From contig NZ_CP072110.1 in the NCBI RefSeq assembly GCF_017638545.1, positions 2,418,001 to 2,482,000 on the forward strand: a stretch of DNA of 64,000 bases, read 5' to 3'. This document shows positions 38,844-46,536 of this stretch, one piece after another. The notes under the pieces are model-generated. The model was not told the DNA's origin and searched no databases. It saw nothing but the letters and a program-made list of their open reading frames with translations. This DNA comes from Psychrosphaera ytuae. Lineage in GTDB: Bacteria > Pseudomonadota > Gammaproteobacteria > Enterobacterales > Alteromonadaceae. A program made the translations under genes and the position numbers. How positions within the stretch are numbered: the stretch's first letter is position 1; every line of letters begins with the position of its first letter.

Positions 38844-39290
38844 TTATGGAAACTCTTTCATCAATACTTCTAGGTCCGTGTCGATTTGCTGTTCGTATTC
38901 TTTTTCTGCTTCCCAGCGCTGTGTATCCATTTTAAAGATATCTTTTTTTGATAACTTTTTGCGTGCTTCGTGGGTTGGCATATCTTTAACCACATCGTAC
39001 AACTTAGCAAAACCAGGATAAAGCTCTGGGTAGTTCTTTGGTTCGGCCTGTGAAGCGTTGTAATGATCTAATAATACCCAAATGCGCAATACGCCTTCAG
39101 AGTACTCACACTGCTTCTCTTTCATTGCTTTGGCTATGTGAGAAATACTGTCAGTAAGGTATTTTTGTTTCTTTTGTTTTTCTGCTGCCACGGCTTCGTT
39201 TTGGGCTTTTACTTTCCAAAGCAATTGGCCAGCATAAAATGCCAAGCCAGCTACGATAAGAACTGCAACAGCAATTAATAGATACCACAT
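38844..39290 (-). CDS. DUF2489 family membrane-anchored protein
   Basis: 148 residues: one N-terminal membrane helix (LLIAVAVLIVAGLAFYAGQLLW) followed by a charged, helical cytoplasmic domain. A conserved-looking centre CEYSEGVLRIWVLLDHY is typical of this family, which often adjoins yihI. Function unknown. It follows yihI by four bases, so the two are co-transcribed. Confidence 0.78.
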   Translation of the reverse strand: MWYLLIAVAVLIVAGLAFYAGQLLWKVKAQNEAVAAEKQKKQKYLTDSISHIAKAMKEKQCEYSEGVLRIWVLLDHYNASQAEPKNYPELYPGFAKLYDVVKDMPTHEARKKLSKKDIFKMDTQRWEAEKEYEQQIDTDLEVLMKEFP

Positions 39291-39294
39291 AGTA

Positions 39295-39849
39295 TTAATC
39301 TTTATCCGTTAACAAATCATTCCACTGGTCACCGTCGAGCGAATCAAGTGGATCACTCTCTTCTTCAGTCTCAATACCAAGCTCTTCAAGTAATTCTGCG
39401 TGGCGGTCCATCATTTTATTGAAGTACTTAGCATCTTTACCTGTTAATAGTTCGCCGTTTTCGGCACGCTCAGCAAGCTCGATGAGTCGTTCGTCAGATT
39501 CAATACGCTCAAGCTCTTGCTGAGGATCGATTTGAGGCTCATTCACTTTTTCGAGTTTGACTGTTGGTACAGCTTTTTTAGGATCAAGCTTAGGTTTAAC
39601 TGGCTTAGGCTGCGTTTCTGTCTTAATCAAACTAATAGGTTTTTTGCTACCGACACGTGGATCTTTCTTTGTAGACTCAGCAGAACCGGCTGGATTCTTT
39701 GCATTGTCTTCTACCAAGCTATTACGGTTTCCTGACTGCTGGCCTTTAGGCGCTTTTTTCTTGCGAGGTGATTTCGTATCTGCAGGACGAGTTTCCTGTT
39801 TACGAACCCCTATTTGGCCAACTTTACGGCTTTTTTTACGACGAGTCAT
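39295..39849 (-). CDS. yihI: Der GTPase-activating protein YihI
   Basis: 184 residues; YihI stimulates the ribosome-assembly GTPase Der. The basic N-terminus MTRRKKSRKVGQIGVRK, a long disordered Lys/Pro/Ser middle, and an acidic C-terminal domain (DERLIELAERAENGELLTGKDAKYFN) match the family. In E. coli yihI neighbours csrC, yihA (engB), spf and polA; the same order is kept here apart from an inserted cytochrome c4 gene. Confidence 0.9.
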   Translation of the reverse strand: MTRRKKSRKVGQIGVRKQETRPADTKSPRKKKAPKGQQSGNRNSLVEDNAKNPAGSAESTKKDPRVGSKKPISLIKTETQPKPVKPKLDPKKAVPTVKLEKVNEPQIDPQQELERIESDERLIELAERAENGELLTGKDAKYFNKMMDRHAELLEELGIETEEESDPLDSLDGDQWNDLLTDKD

Positions 39850-39924
39850 GGAGTCTCCAAGTTTGGATAATAAATAAGATTGGGATTAAGAGCGGATTTT
39901 AACTGATATGCCAAATTGCAGGCA

Positions 39925-39957
39925 ATAAAAAAGGCGACAGTGTGACCGCTATCGCCT
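39925..39957 (-). terminator. Rho-independent terminator of the CsrC-position RNA
   Basis: On the minus strand AGGCGA...TCGCCT with an inner AG/CT pair, followed directly by six T. No protein gene ends before it on this strand, which is what points to a non-coding transcript. Confidence 0.8.
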
Positions 39958-40234
39958 CTAATTCTAGCAAGTGTTCGATTAAAAATCTGACACTTCTCCT
40001 ATTTTTATTTCGAATATCCTTCCGAACGCACGACACCTTGTCTTGTCACTTCAGTAATTATCCGTATTCTTTTTATTTAACATTCCATGTATGTTTTTAT
40101 ATTTTATTGACCAATCATTGGTGCTTTCTTGTTTCTTCCATGATTGCCAACTTAGCAATATGTAGAAGTTTGATGACTACACCCGTTTCCTTGGGGCTAT
40201 TCCGTGTTGTTTTCAATTACGTGTCAACGGGTGT
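39927..40234 (-). ncRNA. Candidate CsrB/CsrC-type CsrA-sequestering RNA
   Basis: The gap of about 720 bases between yihI and cytochrome c4 has no credible gene. A minus-strand transcript of about 305 bases is outlined by TTGAGT/TACATT promoter elements (40258-40263 and 40236-40241, 16-base spacer) and the terminator at 39925-39957. It contains eight GGA motifs (at 40201, 40188, 40137, 40084, 40061, 40021, 40017 and 39997), several in hairpin loops such as AACAT-ACATGGA-ATGTT. An outer stem ACACCCGTT/AACGGGTGT closes the 5' part. TGTAAGACAT, half of a GacA/UvrY box, lies about 150 bases upstream (40382-40391). In E. coli csrC occupies this same slot between yihA and yihI. GGA enrichment is only about twofold over chance, so position and structure carry the call. 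Confidence 0.6.
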
Positions 40235-40529
40235 AAATGTACCTGTTCTGAGATAAGACTCAAGCTAAAATTAAAGTTTTTTTACACTTGTACACTAAAG
40301 GAAATGCTATTTCTTTTTAAAACATGAAGTTAGCTAATTAAAAAATGAACATTTACGATATTTCTTAATCTCGTAATGGTTAATGTCTTACAAATAGGTT
40401 AAGAAATAAACTGAAAAGGGTAGGGGTTAGGCTGGTTTGTATAAGAATTATACTGGTGTTGTATGATTAAAGTTCAATCCTGGGGATTATATTTTGTAAG
40501 GAAATAGACCAGTCGAGAGATTTAGGCAT
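40235..40529. other. AT-rich upstream region of the CsrC-position RNA
   Basis: No coding frame supported. It holds the putative promoter and GacA-like half site described above. A long imperfect hairpin ATTTCTTAATC/GGTTAAGAAAT (40360-40407) and a short one, GTATAA-gaa-TTATAC, near 40440 are also present. Confidence 0.45.
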
Positions 40530-40558
40530 AAAAAAAGCACCTAGTAAGGTGCTTTTTT
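40530..40558 (-). terminator. Terminator of cytochrome c4 gene
   Basis: AAAAAAGCACC-tagtaa-GGTGCTTTTTT hairpin with T run, about a dozen bases past the c4 stop. Confidence 0.9.
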
Positions 40559-40570
40559 CAGATGCTAATA

Positions 40571-41197
40571 CTAGTGTAAGCCAGATAGGTATTTTGATAA
40601 TACCTCAATGTCTTTGTCAGTAAGCTTACTTGCAATGTCACGCATCATGCGATTCATGTCGTTATTACGTTCACCAGAGCGGAACATTTCCAATTGTGAT
40701 TTAGTGTACTCTGGGTGTTGGAATGAGATCTTAGGGAAACCCGCTAAGCTTTGACCAACTCCACGTGGGCCGTGACATGCCTGACATGCTGGAATTCCAC
40801 GCTCCATATCGCCACCGCGATATAAAAGCTCACCTTCTGCAATCACGTCTTCTGGAGTTGACCCAGCCGTTGTTGTGATTGATGCAAAGTAAACTGCTAA
40901 ATCTTTCATGTCTTGATCTGAAAGTGGCATCGCCATTCCGCCCATTACAGCGTTAACACGGCCTTCTTTACCACCAGAGGTCATACCAAGTTTAAATTCT
41001 TTTAATTGCTTATATATGTAGCCAGCGTGTTGGCCTGCAATTTTTGGATACGCAGTAATGCTGCTATTACCATCAGGACCGTGACAGGCCGCACAGGTTG
41101 CAGACTTTGCTTTACCTGCTTCCACATCGCCGTCTACTGCTTGTGCAGAGCCAATGAGGCCGAATAGCATGGTAAGTGATAATGCAATATTTCTCAT
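40571..41197 (-). CDS. Dihaem cytochrome c4
   Basis: Periplasmic electron carrier of 208 residues with two c-type haem sites, CAACH (first domain) and CQACH (second domain), and axial Met candidates in GGMAMPLSD and the NDMNRMMRD region. I start at the Met of MRNIALSLTMLFG since a signal peptide ending AQA follows; an upstream frame extension has no role. Typical donor to cbb3-type oxidase. Divergent from engB. Confidence 0.93.
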   Translation of the reverse strand: MRNIALSLTMLFGLIGSAQAVDGDVEAGKAKSATCAACHGPDGNSSITAYPKIAGQHAGYIYKQLKEFKLGMTSGGKEGRVNAVMGGMAMPLSDQDMKDLAVYFASITTTAGSTPEDVIAEGELLYRGGDMERGIPACQACHGPRGVGQSLAGFPKISFQHPEYTKSQLEMFRSGERNNDMNRMMRDIASKLTDKDIEVLSKYLSGLH

Positions 41198-41377
41198 GTT
41201 AGTATCTCTGTTATTTGTTGGTTTATTATATTGTCTTTCGCTATGAAGGCGTTCACGCAAAGAGTATAATTAGCCATATTCTACACCAAATGTCACAATG
41301 TGAAAGATTCTTCGACGTTATATTTAGTACAAGTTGTTGAATTATGAACGTTCAGATCAAAAGCCTGAGGAATTTAA

Positions 41378-42070
41378 GTGTCCAAATCTATCATTAACTA
41401 TCGCAAAGCGTCCTTTTTTACATCTGCACCGGACATTAGAAAGTTACCACCAGACACGGGTTATGAAGTCGCGTTTGCGGGACGTTCTAATGCAGGTAAA
41501 TCTAGTTCATTAAACACGTTAACTCAACAAACGGGTTTAGCACGTACCAGTAAAACACCTGGTCGTACTCAGTTGATCAACGTTTTTAATTTAGAAGAAG
41601 AAAACCGTCGACTTATTGACTTGCCGGGATATGGCTTTGCAAAGGTTCCTTTAGCGATGAAGCTAAAGTGGCAAAAGTCTTTATCTGAATACCTTGAAAA
41701 ACGAGAATGTCTGCGCGGTCTTGTTGTTTTAATGGATATCAGACATCCAATGAAAGATCTTGACCAAGACCTTATTTATTGGGCCGTAGAAGTAGGTTTG
41801 CCTGTATTAGTGCTATTGACCAAAGCAGATAAATTCAAATCTGGAAAACAAAAAGCGGAGTTATTGAAAATTCGTGAAGCGTCTCTTGCATTCCAAGGAG
41901 ATGTCACTGTTGAGCTGTTCTCTTCACTGAAAAAGCAAGGAATTCCACAACTCTCAAGAAAACTCGATGAGTGGTTGAATGCTGCAGAGTTAGTAGAGCC
42001 AAAAGAGCAGGCCATTGAAGAAATTGAATCTGATGAAGTATCTTCTGAAGAGCCATCTTCTAGAGGTTAA
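41378..42070 (+). CDS. engB: Ribosome-biogenesis GTPase EngB (YihA/YsxC)
   Basis: Essential small GTPase for 50S assembly, 230 residues. GTP motifs are GRSNAGKSS (G1), a TPGRTQ switch (G2), [11 protein letters not shown] (G3) and TKADK (G4). The start is GTG with TGAGGA upstream. A strongly acidic tail of about 25 residues (Glu/Ser) extends beyond the core. Confidence 0.95.
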   Translation: MSKSIINYRKASFFTSAPDIRKLPPDTGYEVAFAGRSNAGKSSSLNTLTQQTGLARTSKTPGRTQLINVFNLEEENRRLIDLPGYGFAKVPLAMKLKWQKSLSEYLEKRECLRGLVVLMDIRHPMKDLDQDLIYWAVEVGLPVLVLLTKADKFKSGKQKAELLKIREASLAFQGDVTVELFSSLKKQGIPQLSRKLDEWLNAAELVEPKEQAIEEIESDEVSSEEPSSRG

Positions 42071-42125
42071 AAAGCGGATAATATAGTATTTGCCTAACCA
42101 AAGGATCATTTAAGATCTTTAATAC

Positions 42126-42151
42126 AAAGAGCACCGAGAGGTGCTTTTTTT
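42126..42151 (+). terminator. Terminator of engB
   Basis: AGAGCACC-gaga-GGTGCTTTTTTT, 55 bases after the engB stop. Confidence 0.9.
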
Positions 42152-42202
42152 GTGCCCGTTTTAAAATTACATAATTTTGAAAGTTTTTGCTGGGAAATAA
42201 GC

Positions 42203-42295
42203 AAAAAAAAACCGACGCTCTAGGAGCATCGGTCATAGCGAAAGGGGAGAGGCTATTAAATGTCAAATATCAACAGGGTCAACTCATTTGAGAGA
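42203..42295 (-). ncRNA. Candidate small RNA in the Spot 42 (spf) position
   Basis: A minus-strand transcript of about 93 bases. The promoter elements are TTTACT (42325-42330) and TATTAT (42303-42308), 16 bases apart. The end is a Rho-independent terminator ACCGATGCTC-cta-GAGCGTCGGT plus eight T; its single non-Watson-Crick pair is a G-U wobble only on the minus strand. Just before it, ATAGC/GCTAT (42235-42256) holds a loop of almost only C and U (CTCTCCCCTTTC), able to pair with Shine-Dalgarno sequences. E. coli spf lies at this polA-engB spot, but I see no sequence match to Spot 42, so homology is not claimed. Confidence 0.6.
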
Positions 42296-42308
42296 CACAA
42301 GTATAATA

Positions 42309-42613
42309 GCCAAATAAAATGGAAAGTAAAGTATATACTCTAAATTTTTTTAAGTTTTTTTATTCTTTTAAATTATAGGTATATAAAGGGTTTGCAGGTG
42401 GCGTGTATAGGAAATATACGAAAGGTGATAAAAAACAGCCACTTATTTTTTGATTGTTTATTATTCTGGTATGACCAGGTGCGTGGTTCATACGAATGCA
42501 AATTAGCCTAAATGGAAGGAATTGTTTAGAGCAACTACTCTTAAAATGCAAATTTACATAAATGTAATTTATTTTCACTTTTTGAGTGTTTTGTAGCTAG
42601 TTTATGATTGGCA
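42309..42613. other. AT-rich gap between the sRNA candidate and polA
   Basis: No gene is supported. It contains two similar 20-mers in direct orientation, AATGCAAATTAGCCTAAATG (42495-42514) and AATGCAAATTTACATAAATG (42545-42564), 17 of 20 bases alike and 50 bases apart. They are candidate paired protein-binding sites. Confidence 0.4.
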
Positions 42614-42647
42614 TAAAAAAACCAGTAAACAAGTTACTGGTTTTTTT
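42614..42647 (-). terminator. Terminator of polA
   Basis: AAAACCAGTAA-acaag-TTACTGGTTTT hairpin with T runs on both strands, about 30 bases past the polA stop. Confidence 0.9.
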
Positions 42648-42677
42648 AAGGTTCAACTGTGTTTGTTGATCTTATTA

Positions 42678-45479
42678 TTAATGGGCTTGATCCCAGTTGT
42701 CGCCTTGATCCGCCTCAGCGGTTAAAGGTACGTCTAGCGAGGCTGCAGATTCCATTAATTCAACCAAAGTTGGCAGAATGCGCTCTAACTCTGATTCAAC
42801 AATCTCGAAAACTAATTCATCGTGTACCTGCATGATCATGGTGACATTGTCTGCTTCGTTTTCGTTGATCCAATCGCTCACTTTTAACATTGCACGTTTA
42901 ATTATATCGGCTGCTGTACCTTGCATAGGTGCATTGATCGCTGCACGTTCTGCTGCTTTGCGTCGAGGTACGTTACGGGCTTTTATGTCTGGCAAGTATA
43001 AGCGACGGCCAAATAGGGTTTCGACGTAGCCGTTTTCTTCTGCATTTAATCGTGTCGTTTCCATGTACTTTAATACACCTGGGAAACGCTCGAAGTATTT
43101 ATCTATGTATTCTTGGGCTTGGCCGCGAGCAATGTCGAGTTGGTTTGCAAGGCCAAACGCAGACATGCCATAAATTAAACCAAAGTTAACCGCTTTAGCA
43201 GCACGACGTTGTTCGGTCGTGACTTCATCAAATGGTGTTGCAAACACTTCCGACGCTGTTGTTTTATGAATGTCTAAGTTATGGGCAAAGGCATCAAGTA
43301 ATGATTTATCGCCGCTTAAATGAGCCATGATTCGCAATTCAATTTGAGAGTAATCTATTGCGACTATCTTGCGTCCTTCAGGCGCGATGAAGGCTTGACG
43401 AATACGACGGCCATTTTCATTGCGAATCGGGATATTTTGCAAATTAGGATCAGTAGAACTCAATCGTCCGGTAGCGGCAACGGCTTGATGATAAGACGTG
43501 TGTACTCGGCCTGTCGCTGATTTGATCATGGTTGGCAGTTTATCCGTGTAAGTAGACTTGAGTTTGCTTAATCCACGAAACTCAATGATCAACTTAGGCA
43601 ATTCGTATTTATGTGCTAATTCTTGCAACACGTCTTCTGCTGTCGAAGGTGCACCTTTGGGGGTTTTTTTAATGACAGGCAACTCGAGTTTGTTAAACAA
43701 TATTTCCTGTAATTGTTTTGGAGAACCAAGGTTAAATACTTCGCCAGCAACTTCGTGGGCTTTTCGCTCTAATTCTTGAAGCTTGCCTTCAAACTCTGCA
43801 CTGAGTTCGTGTAAATGATCGGCATTGATCAATACACCATTTTGCTCAACTTGAGACAAAACTGGCATCAGAGGCAATTCAATTTCATTAAATAATTGAT
43901 TTAACGCTGGCTCTTTGCGTAACTGATCCGAAAAATAGTCATACAAACGCAGAGTAATATCCGCGTCTTCAGCAGCATAAGCTGATGCTTGTTCTAACTC
44001 AATTTGATTAAATGTGAGCTGTTTGGCACCTTTTCCTGCGATTTCCTCAAAAGAAACGCATTTGTGACCTAGGTATTTTAACGCTAGGCTGTCCATGTCA
44101 TGGCGTGTCGAAGTACTATTGAATATGTAGGACTGCAACATTGTGTCGCCAACAATTCCGTCGATCGACAAGTCGTATTTGGCCAACACATTAATATCGT
44201 ACTTTAAATTTTGTCCTACCTTGCCGATATTTTTATCCGTTAGTAATTCAGCTAAACCTGGTTTTACTTGCTCAAGAGTTAATTGCTCTGGAGCACCTGG
44301 ATAGTCATGACCGACAGGAACGTAAAAGGCATGGATGTCTTCGTCTTTTTTATAGGCTACAGAAAAACCAACAAGTTGGGCTTCCATATAGTCTAATGAA
44401 GTCGTCTCTGTATCAAAGGCGATGAGGCCAGATGATTTTATATTAGCAAGTTGTTCTTGCCATGTTGCTTCGTCCAAAACTGTCACGTATTTTGATTTGT
44501 CGATAGATACGGACTCAATTTGTTCGTCTTTGCTTTCTGCAGCTGGGCTAGAAGTTGAAGCTACTGACTCAGTAGTACCGTCTGTTTTGGATAAAATTTC
44601 TTTTAACCAACGCTTAAACTCACACTCTTTGAAGAGCTCAGCAAGGGCTTCATTATTTGGAGCTGCCAAAACCATGTCTTGATCAGAAATTTGGTGGTCA
44701 ACATCCAGTTTGATGGTTGCTAATTCATAAGAGAGCTCTAGCTGCTCTTTGTGTTCTTCTAATTTTGCAGCCATCGACTTAGACCCTCTAAAGCCAAGGT
44801 CCGCTACTTTATCTAGATTTTCGTAGATTGATTTGATACTACCCAAACCTTGAATAAGAGAAACGGCGGTCTTTTCTCCGACGCCAGGCACGCCAGGAAT
44901 GTTGTCAACCTTATCACCCATTAATGCGAGATAATCGATGATCAACTCAGGGCCAATGCCAAACTTATTTACTACACCTTCAGGGTCCATGATGGTGTTG
45001 GTCATCGTATTGATCAAAGTAACGTGGTCGTTTACTAACTGAGCCATGTCTTTGTCACCGGTACTGATCAGAACATCATTACCTTTTAACGACTGCTCAT
45101 GTGCGATGGTTCCAATAACATCGTCGGCTTCTACGCCTTCGATCGCAACTAGAGGTAAGCCCATTGCGCGAATAATATTGTGCAATGGTTCGATTTGAGT
45201 TCTCAAGTCGTCAGGCATTGGTGGACGATTGGCTTTGTACTCACTGTACATCTCATTTCTGAATGTCGGGCCTTTCGCGTCAAAAATCACGATCATGCGC
45301 TCAGGAGAATATTGCTTAACAAGGCTCTTTAACATGTTTACCACACCATAAATGGCACCTGTAGCTTCGCCTCGAGAATTCGTTAGGTGAGGTGGCGCAT
45401 GATAAGCGCGGAATAAATAAGAAGAGCCGTCAACTAAAACCAATGGTTTATACGCGGATGAAGAACCTTGTTGTGTCAT
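42678..45479 (-). CDS. polA: DNA polymerase I
   Basis: Repair and Okazaki-fragment polymerase, 933 residues from the Met of MTQQGSS. Three domains are present. The 5'-3' exonuclease spans about 1-300 (LVLVDGSSYLFRAYHA). The 3'-5' proofreading domain has an intact Asp-x-Glu in IAFDTETTSLD. The polymerase has VAIDYSQIELRIMAHLSGD, RRAAKAVNFGLIYGMS and MQVHDELVFE. A longer upstream frame exists, but the E. coli-like start is favoured by length (928 in E. coli). Confidence 0.97.
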   Translation of the reverse strand: MTQQGSSSAYKPLVLVDGSSYLFRAYHAPPHLTNSRGEATGAIYGVVNMLKSLVKQYSPERMIVIFDAKGPTFRNEMYSEYKANRPPMPDDLRTQIEPLHNIIRAMGLPLVAIEGVEADDVIGTIAHEQSLKGNDVLISTGDKDMAQLVNDHVTLINTMTNTIMDPEGVVNKFGIGPELIIDYLALMGDKVDNIPGVPGVGEKTAVSLIQGLGSIKSIYENLDKVADLGFRGSKSMAAKLEEHKEQLELSYELATIKLDVDHQISDQDMVLAAPNNEALAELFKECEFKRWLKEILSKTDGTTESVASTSSPAAESKDEQIESVSIDKSKYVTVLDEATWQEQLANIKSSGLIAFDTETTSLDYMEAQLVGFSVAYKKDEDIHAFYVPVGHDYPGAPEQLTLEQVKPGLAELLTDKNIGKVGQNLKYDINVLAKYDLSIDGIVGDTMLQSYIFNSTSTRHDMDSLALKYLGHKCVSFEEIAGKGAKQLTFNQIELEQASAYAAEDADITLRLYDYFSDQLRKEPALNQLFNEIELPLMPVLSQVEQNGVLINADHLHELSAEFEGKLQELERKAHEVAGEVFNLGSPKQLQEILFNKLELPVIKKTPKGAPSTAEDVLQELAHKYELPKLIIEFRGLSKLKSTYTDKLPTMIKSATGRVHTSYHQAVAATGRLSSTDPNLQNIPIRNENGRRIRQAFIAPEGRKIVAIDYSQIELRIMAHLSGDKSLLDAFAHNLDIHKTTASEVFATPFDEVTTEQRRAAKAVNFGLIYGMSAFGLANQLDIARGQAQEYIDKYFERFPGVLKYMETTRLNAEENGYVETLFGRRLYLPDIKARNVPRRKAAERAAINAPMQGTAADIIKRAMLKVSDWINENEADNVTMIMQVHDELVFEIVESELERILPTLVELMESAASLDVPLTAEADQGDNWDQAH

Positions 45480-46066
45480 GTGGATTATTTCCGAGTCGCG
45501 TTGGATAAGATAGTGCATAAGAATGCCATAAACTTTCGGAAGTCGCCATATATAAGAGGTACGCAAAGACGCAGGAAATGTTGATAACTATCACATCCTG
45601 TGGATAACTTGGTTGATAAGTGTACTATTAATAAACAAGACAAGGCGCAATAATGCATGGAGCTTGAGTTGTAAATTAATCTGGCGGCGTTCCGCTTTTA
45701 TTATTATTTTTCTACAGCGAATACCAAATGTTTTGGTAGGTATTCAGAAGCTCAAAACCGAATGATTTCGAGCGGATTGTTAATTTACACCTGAACTTTA
45801 AATTGATCCAGTTTTTTCCTCAAAAAAAAGGATCTTTTTTTTAGTTCAATAATAGTTGATTCTTTACTGCACAATTTTAAAGGGCTAGGCGAATTTTACT
45901 CAAGATGATCATTGCCAAAAATTCGATCCTTCGGCTATTTTAAAGAGTAATTTATGTTGTTGATCCGAAAATAGTTACGAATAACTAATCTAATATATTG
46001 CAAGGGGTTAACCATTCGGTAGAATGTGCATAGTTAAAATTCGAAACCAACAAAGGTGAATTCAAA
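45480..46066. other. 587-base gene-less region between polA and cytochrome c5
   Basis: No credible coding frame. It holds a perfect DnaA-box sequence TGTGGATAA (45599-45607), a nested inverted-repeat structure (45670-45789) and a GATCC/GGATC hairpin with a run of eight T (about 45805-45842). The c5 upstream region follows. Confidence 0.55.
45670..45789. other. Three nested inverted repeats, candidate structured RNA or small mobile-like element
   Basis: Outer arms TGTAAATTAA (45670-45679) and TTAATTTACA (45780-45789) pair perfectly over 10 bases. Within them TCCGCT (45691) pairs with AGCGGA (45771). Innermost, GAATACC (45719) pairs with GGTATTC (45739). The pairs are in nested order, so all can form at once. 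Confidence 0.5.
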
Positions 46067-46462
46067 ATGATCAGAATGCTTTTGACCATGATGACAGTGT
46101 TTGCGGTAATGACAGCTCATGCCGACGACAAAGAAAAAAGTGATGTTGAAAAACGTATCGCCCCTGTAGGCCAAGTTTATATCGCTGGTGCTGAGCCAGT
46201 AGCGGCAGCACCAACGGGTCCTCGTTCAGGTGAACAGGTTTATCAAAGTGCGTGTGCGGCATGTCACGGTGCTGGTATTATGGGTGCACCTAAATTTGGT
46301 GACGCAGGTGCATGGGCAGCTCGCGTAGATAAAGGTATGGACGTTTTAGCTAAAAACGCGATTGGTGGTTTTAATGCAATGCCTGCTAAAGGTGGTTGTG
46401 TAGCGTGTTCTGACGACGAAATCAAATTAGCGATTGAATACATGGTTGACGGTTCTAAGTAA
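46067..46462 (+). CDS. Cytochrome c5 family protein
   Basis: Periplasmic monohaem cytochrome, 131 residues. A short signal peptide ends at AHA-DD. The haem site is CAACH, the axial Met is in NAMPAKGG, and the extra Cys pair typical of c5 is in GGCVACSD. It may accept electrons together with the c4 protein encoded 5 kb away. An AAGGTGA ribosome site is present. Confidence 0.92.
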   Translation: MIRMLLTMMTVFAVMTAHADDKEKSDVEKRIAPVGQVYIAGAEPVAAAPTGPRSGEQVYQSACAACHGAGIMGAPKFGDAGAWAARVDKGMDVLAKNAIGGFNAMPAKGGCVACSDDEIKLAIEYMVDGSK

Positions 46463-46489
46463 CCGAAGAGATCATCTATTCTGATAGAT

Positions 46490-46517
46490 AAAAGAGGCTC
46501 CTGTTGGAGCCTTTTTT
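46490..46517. terminator. Terminator between cytochrome c5 gene and rep
   Basis: AAAGAGGCTCC-tgtt-GGAGCCTTTTTT hairpin between convergent genes, usable on both strands. Confidence 0.9.
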
Positions 46518-46536
46518 ATTGCTTATTATTGACGCC

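Noticed and set aside
38794..39021. 75-codon plus-strand frame near the Fur-like sites
   Set aside because: It is mostly antisense to the DUF2489 gene and includes the terminator hairpin in its first codons.
39942..40256. 104-codon plus-strand frame in the yihI-c4 gap
   Set aside because: GTG start without ribosome site, Cys/Phe/Leu/Ser composition typical of chance translation. The opposite strand is better explained as a non-coding RNA.
42203..42295. Direct identification of the engB-polA RNA as Spot 42
   Set aside because: Position and size fit, but the conserved 5' part of Spot 42 as I know it (GTAGGGTACAGAGG) is not present, so only a positional candidate is reported.
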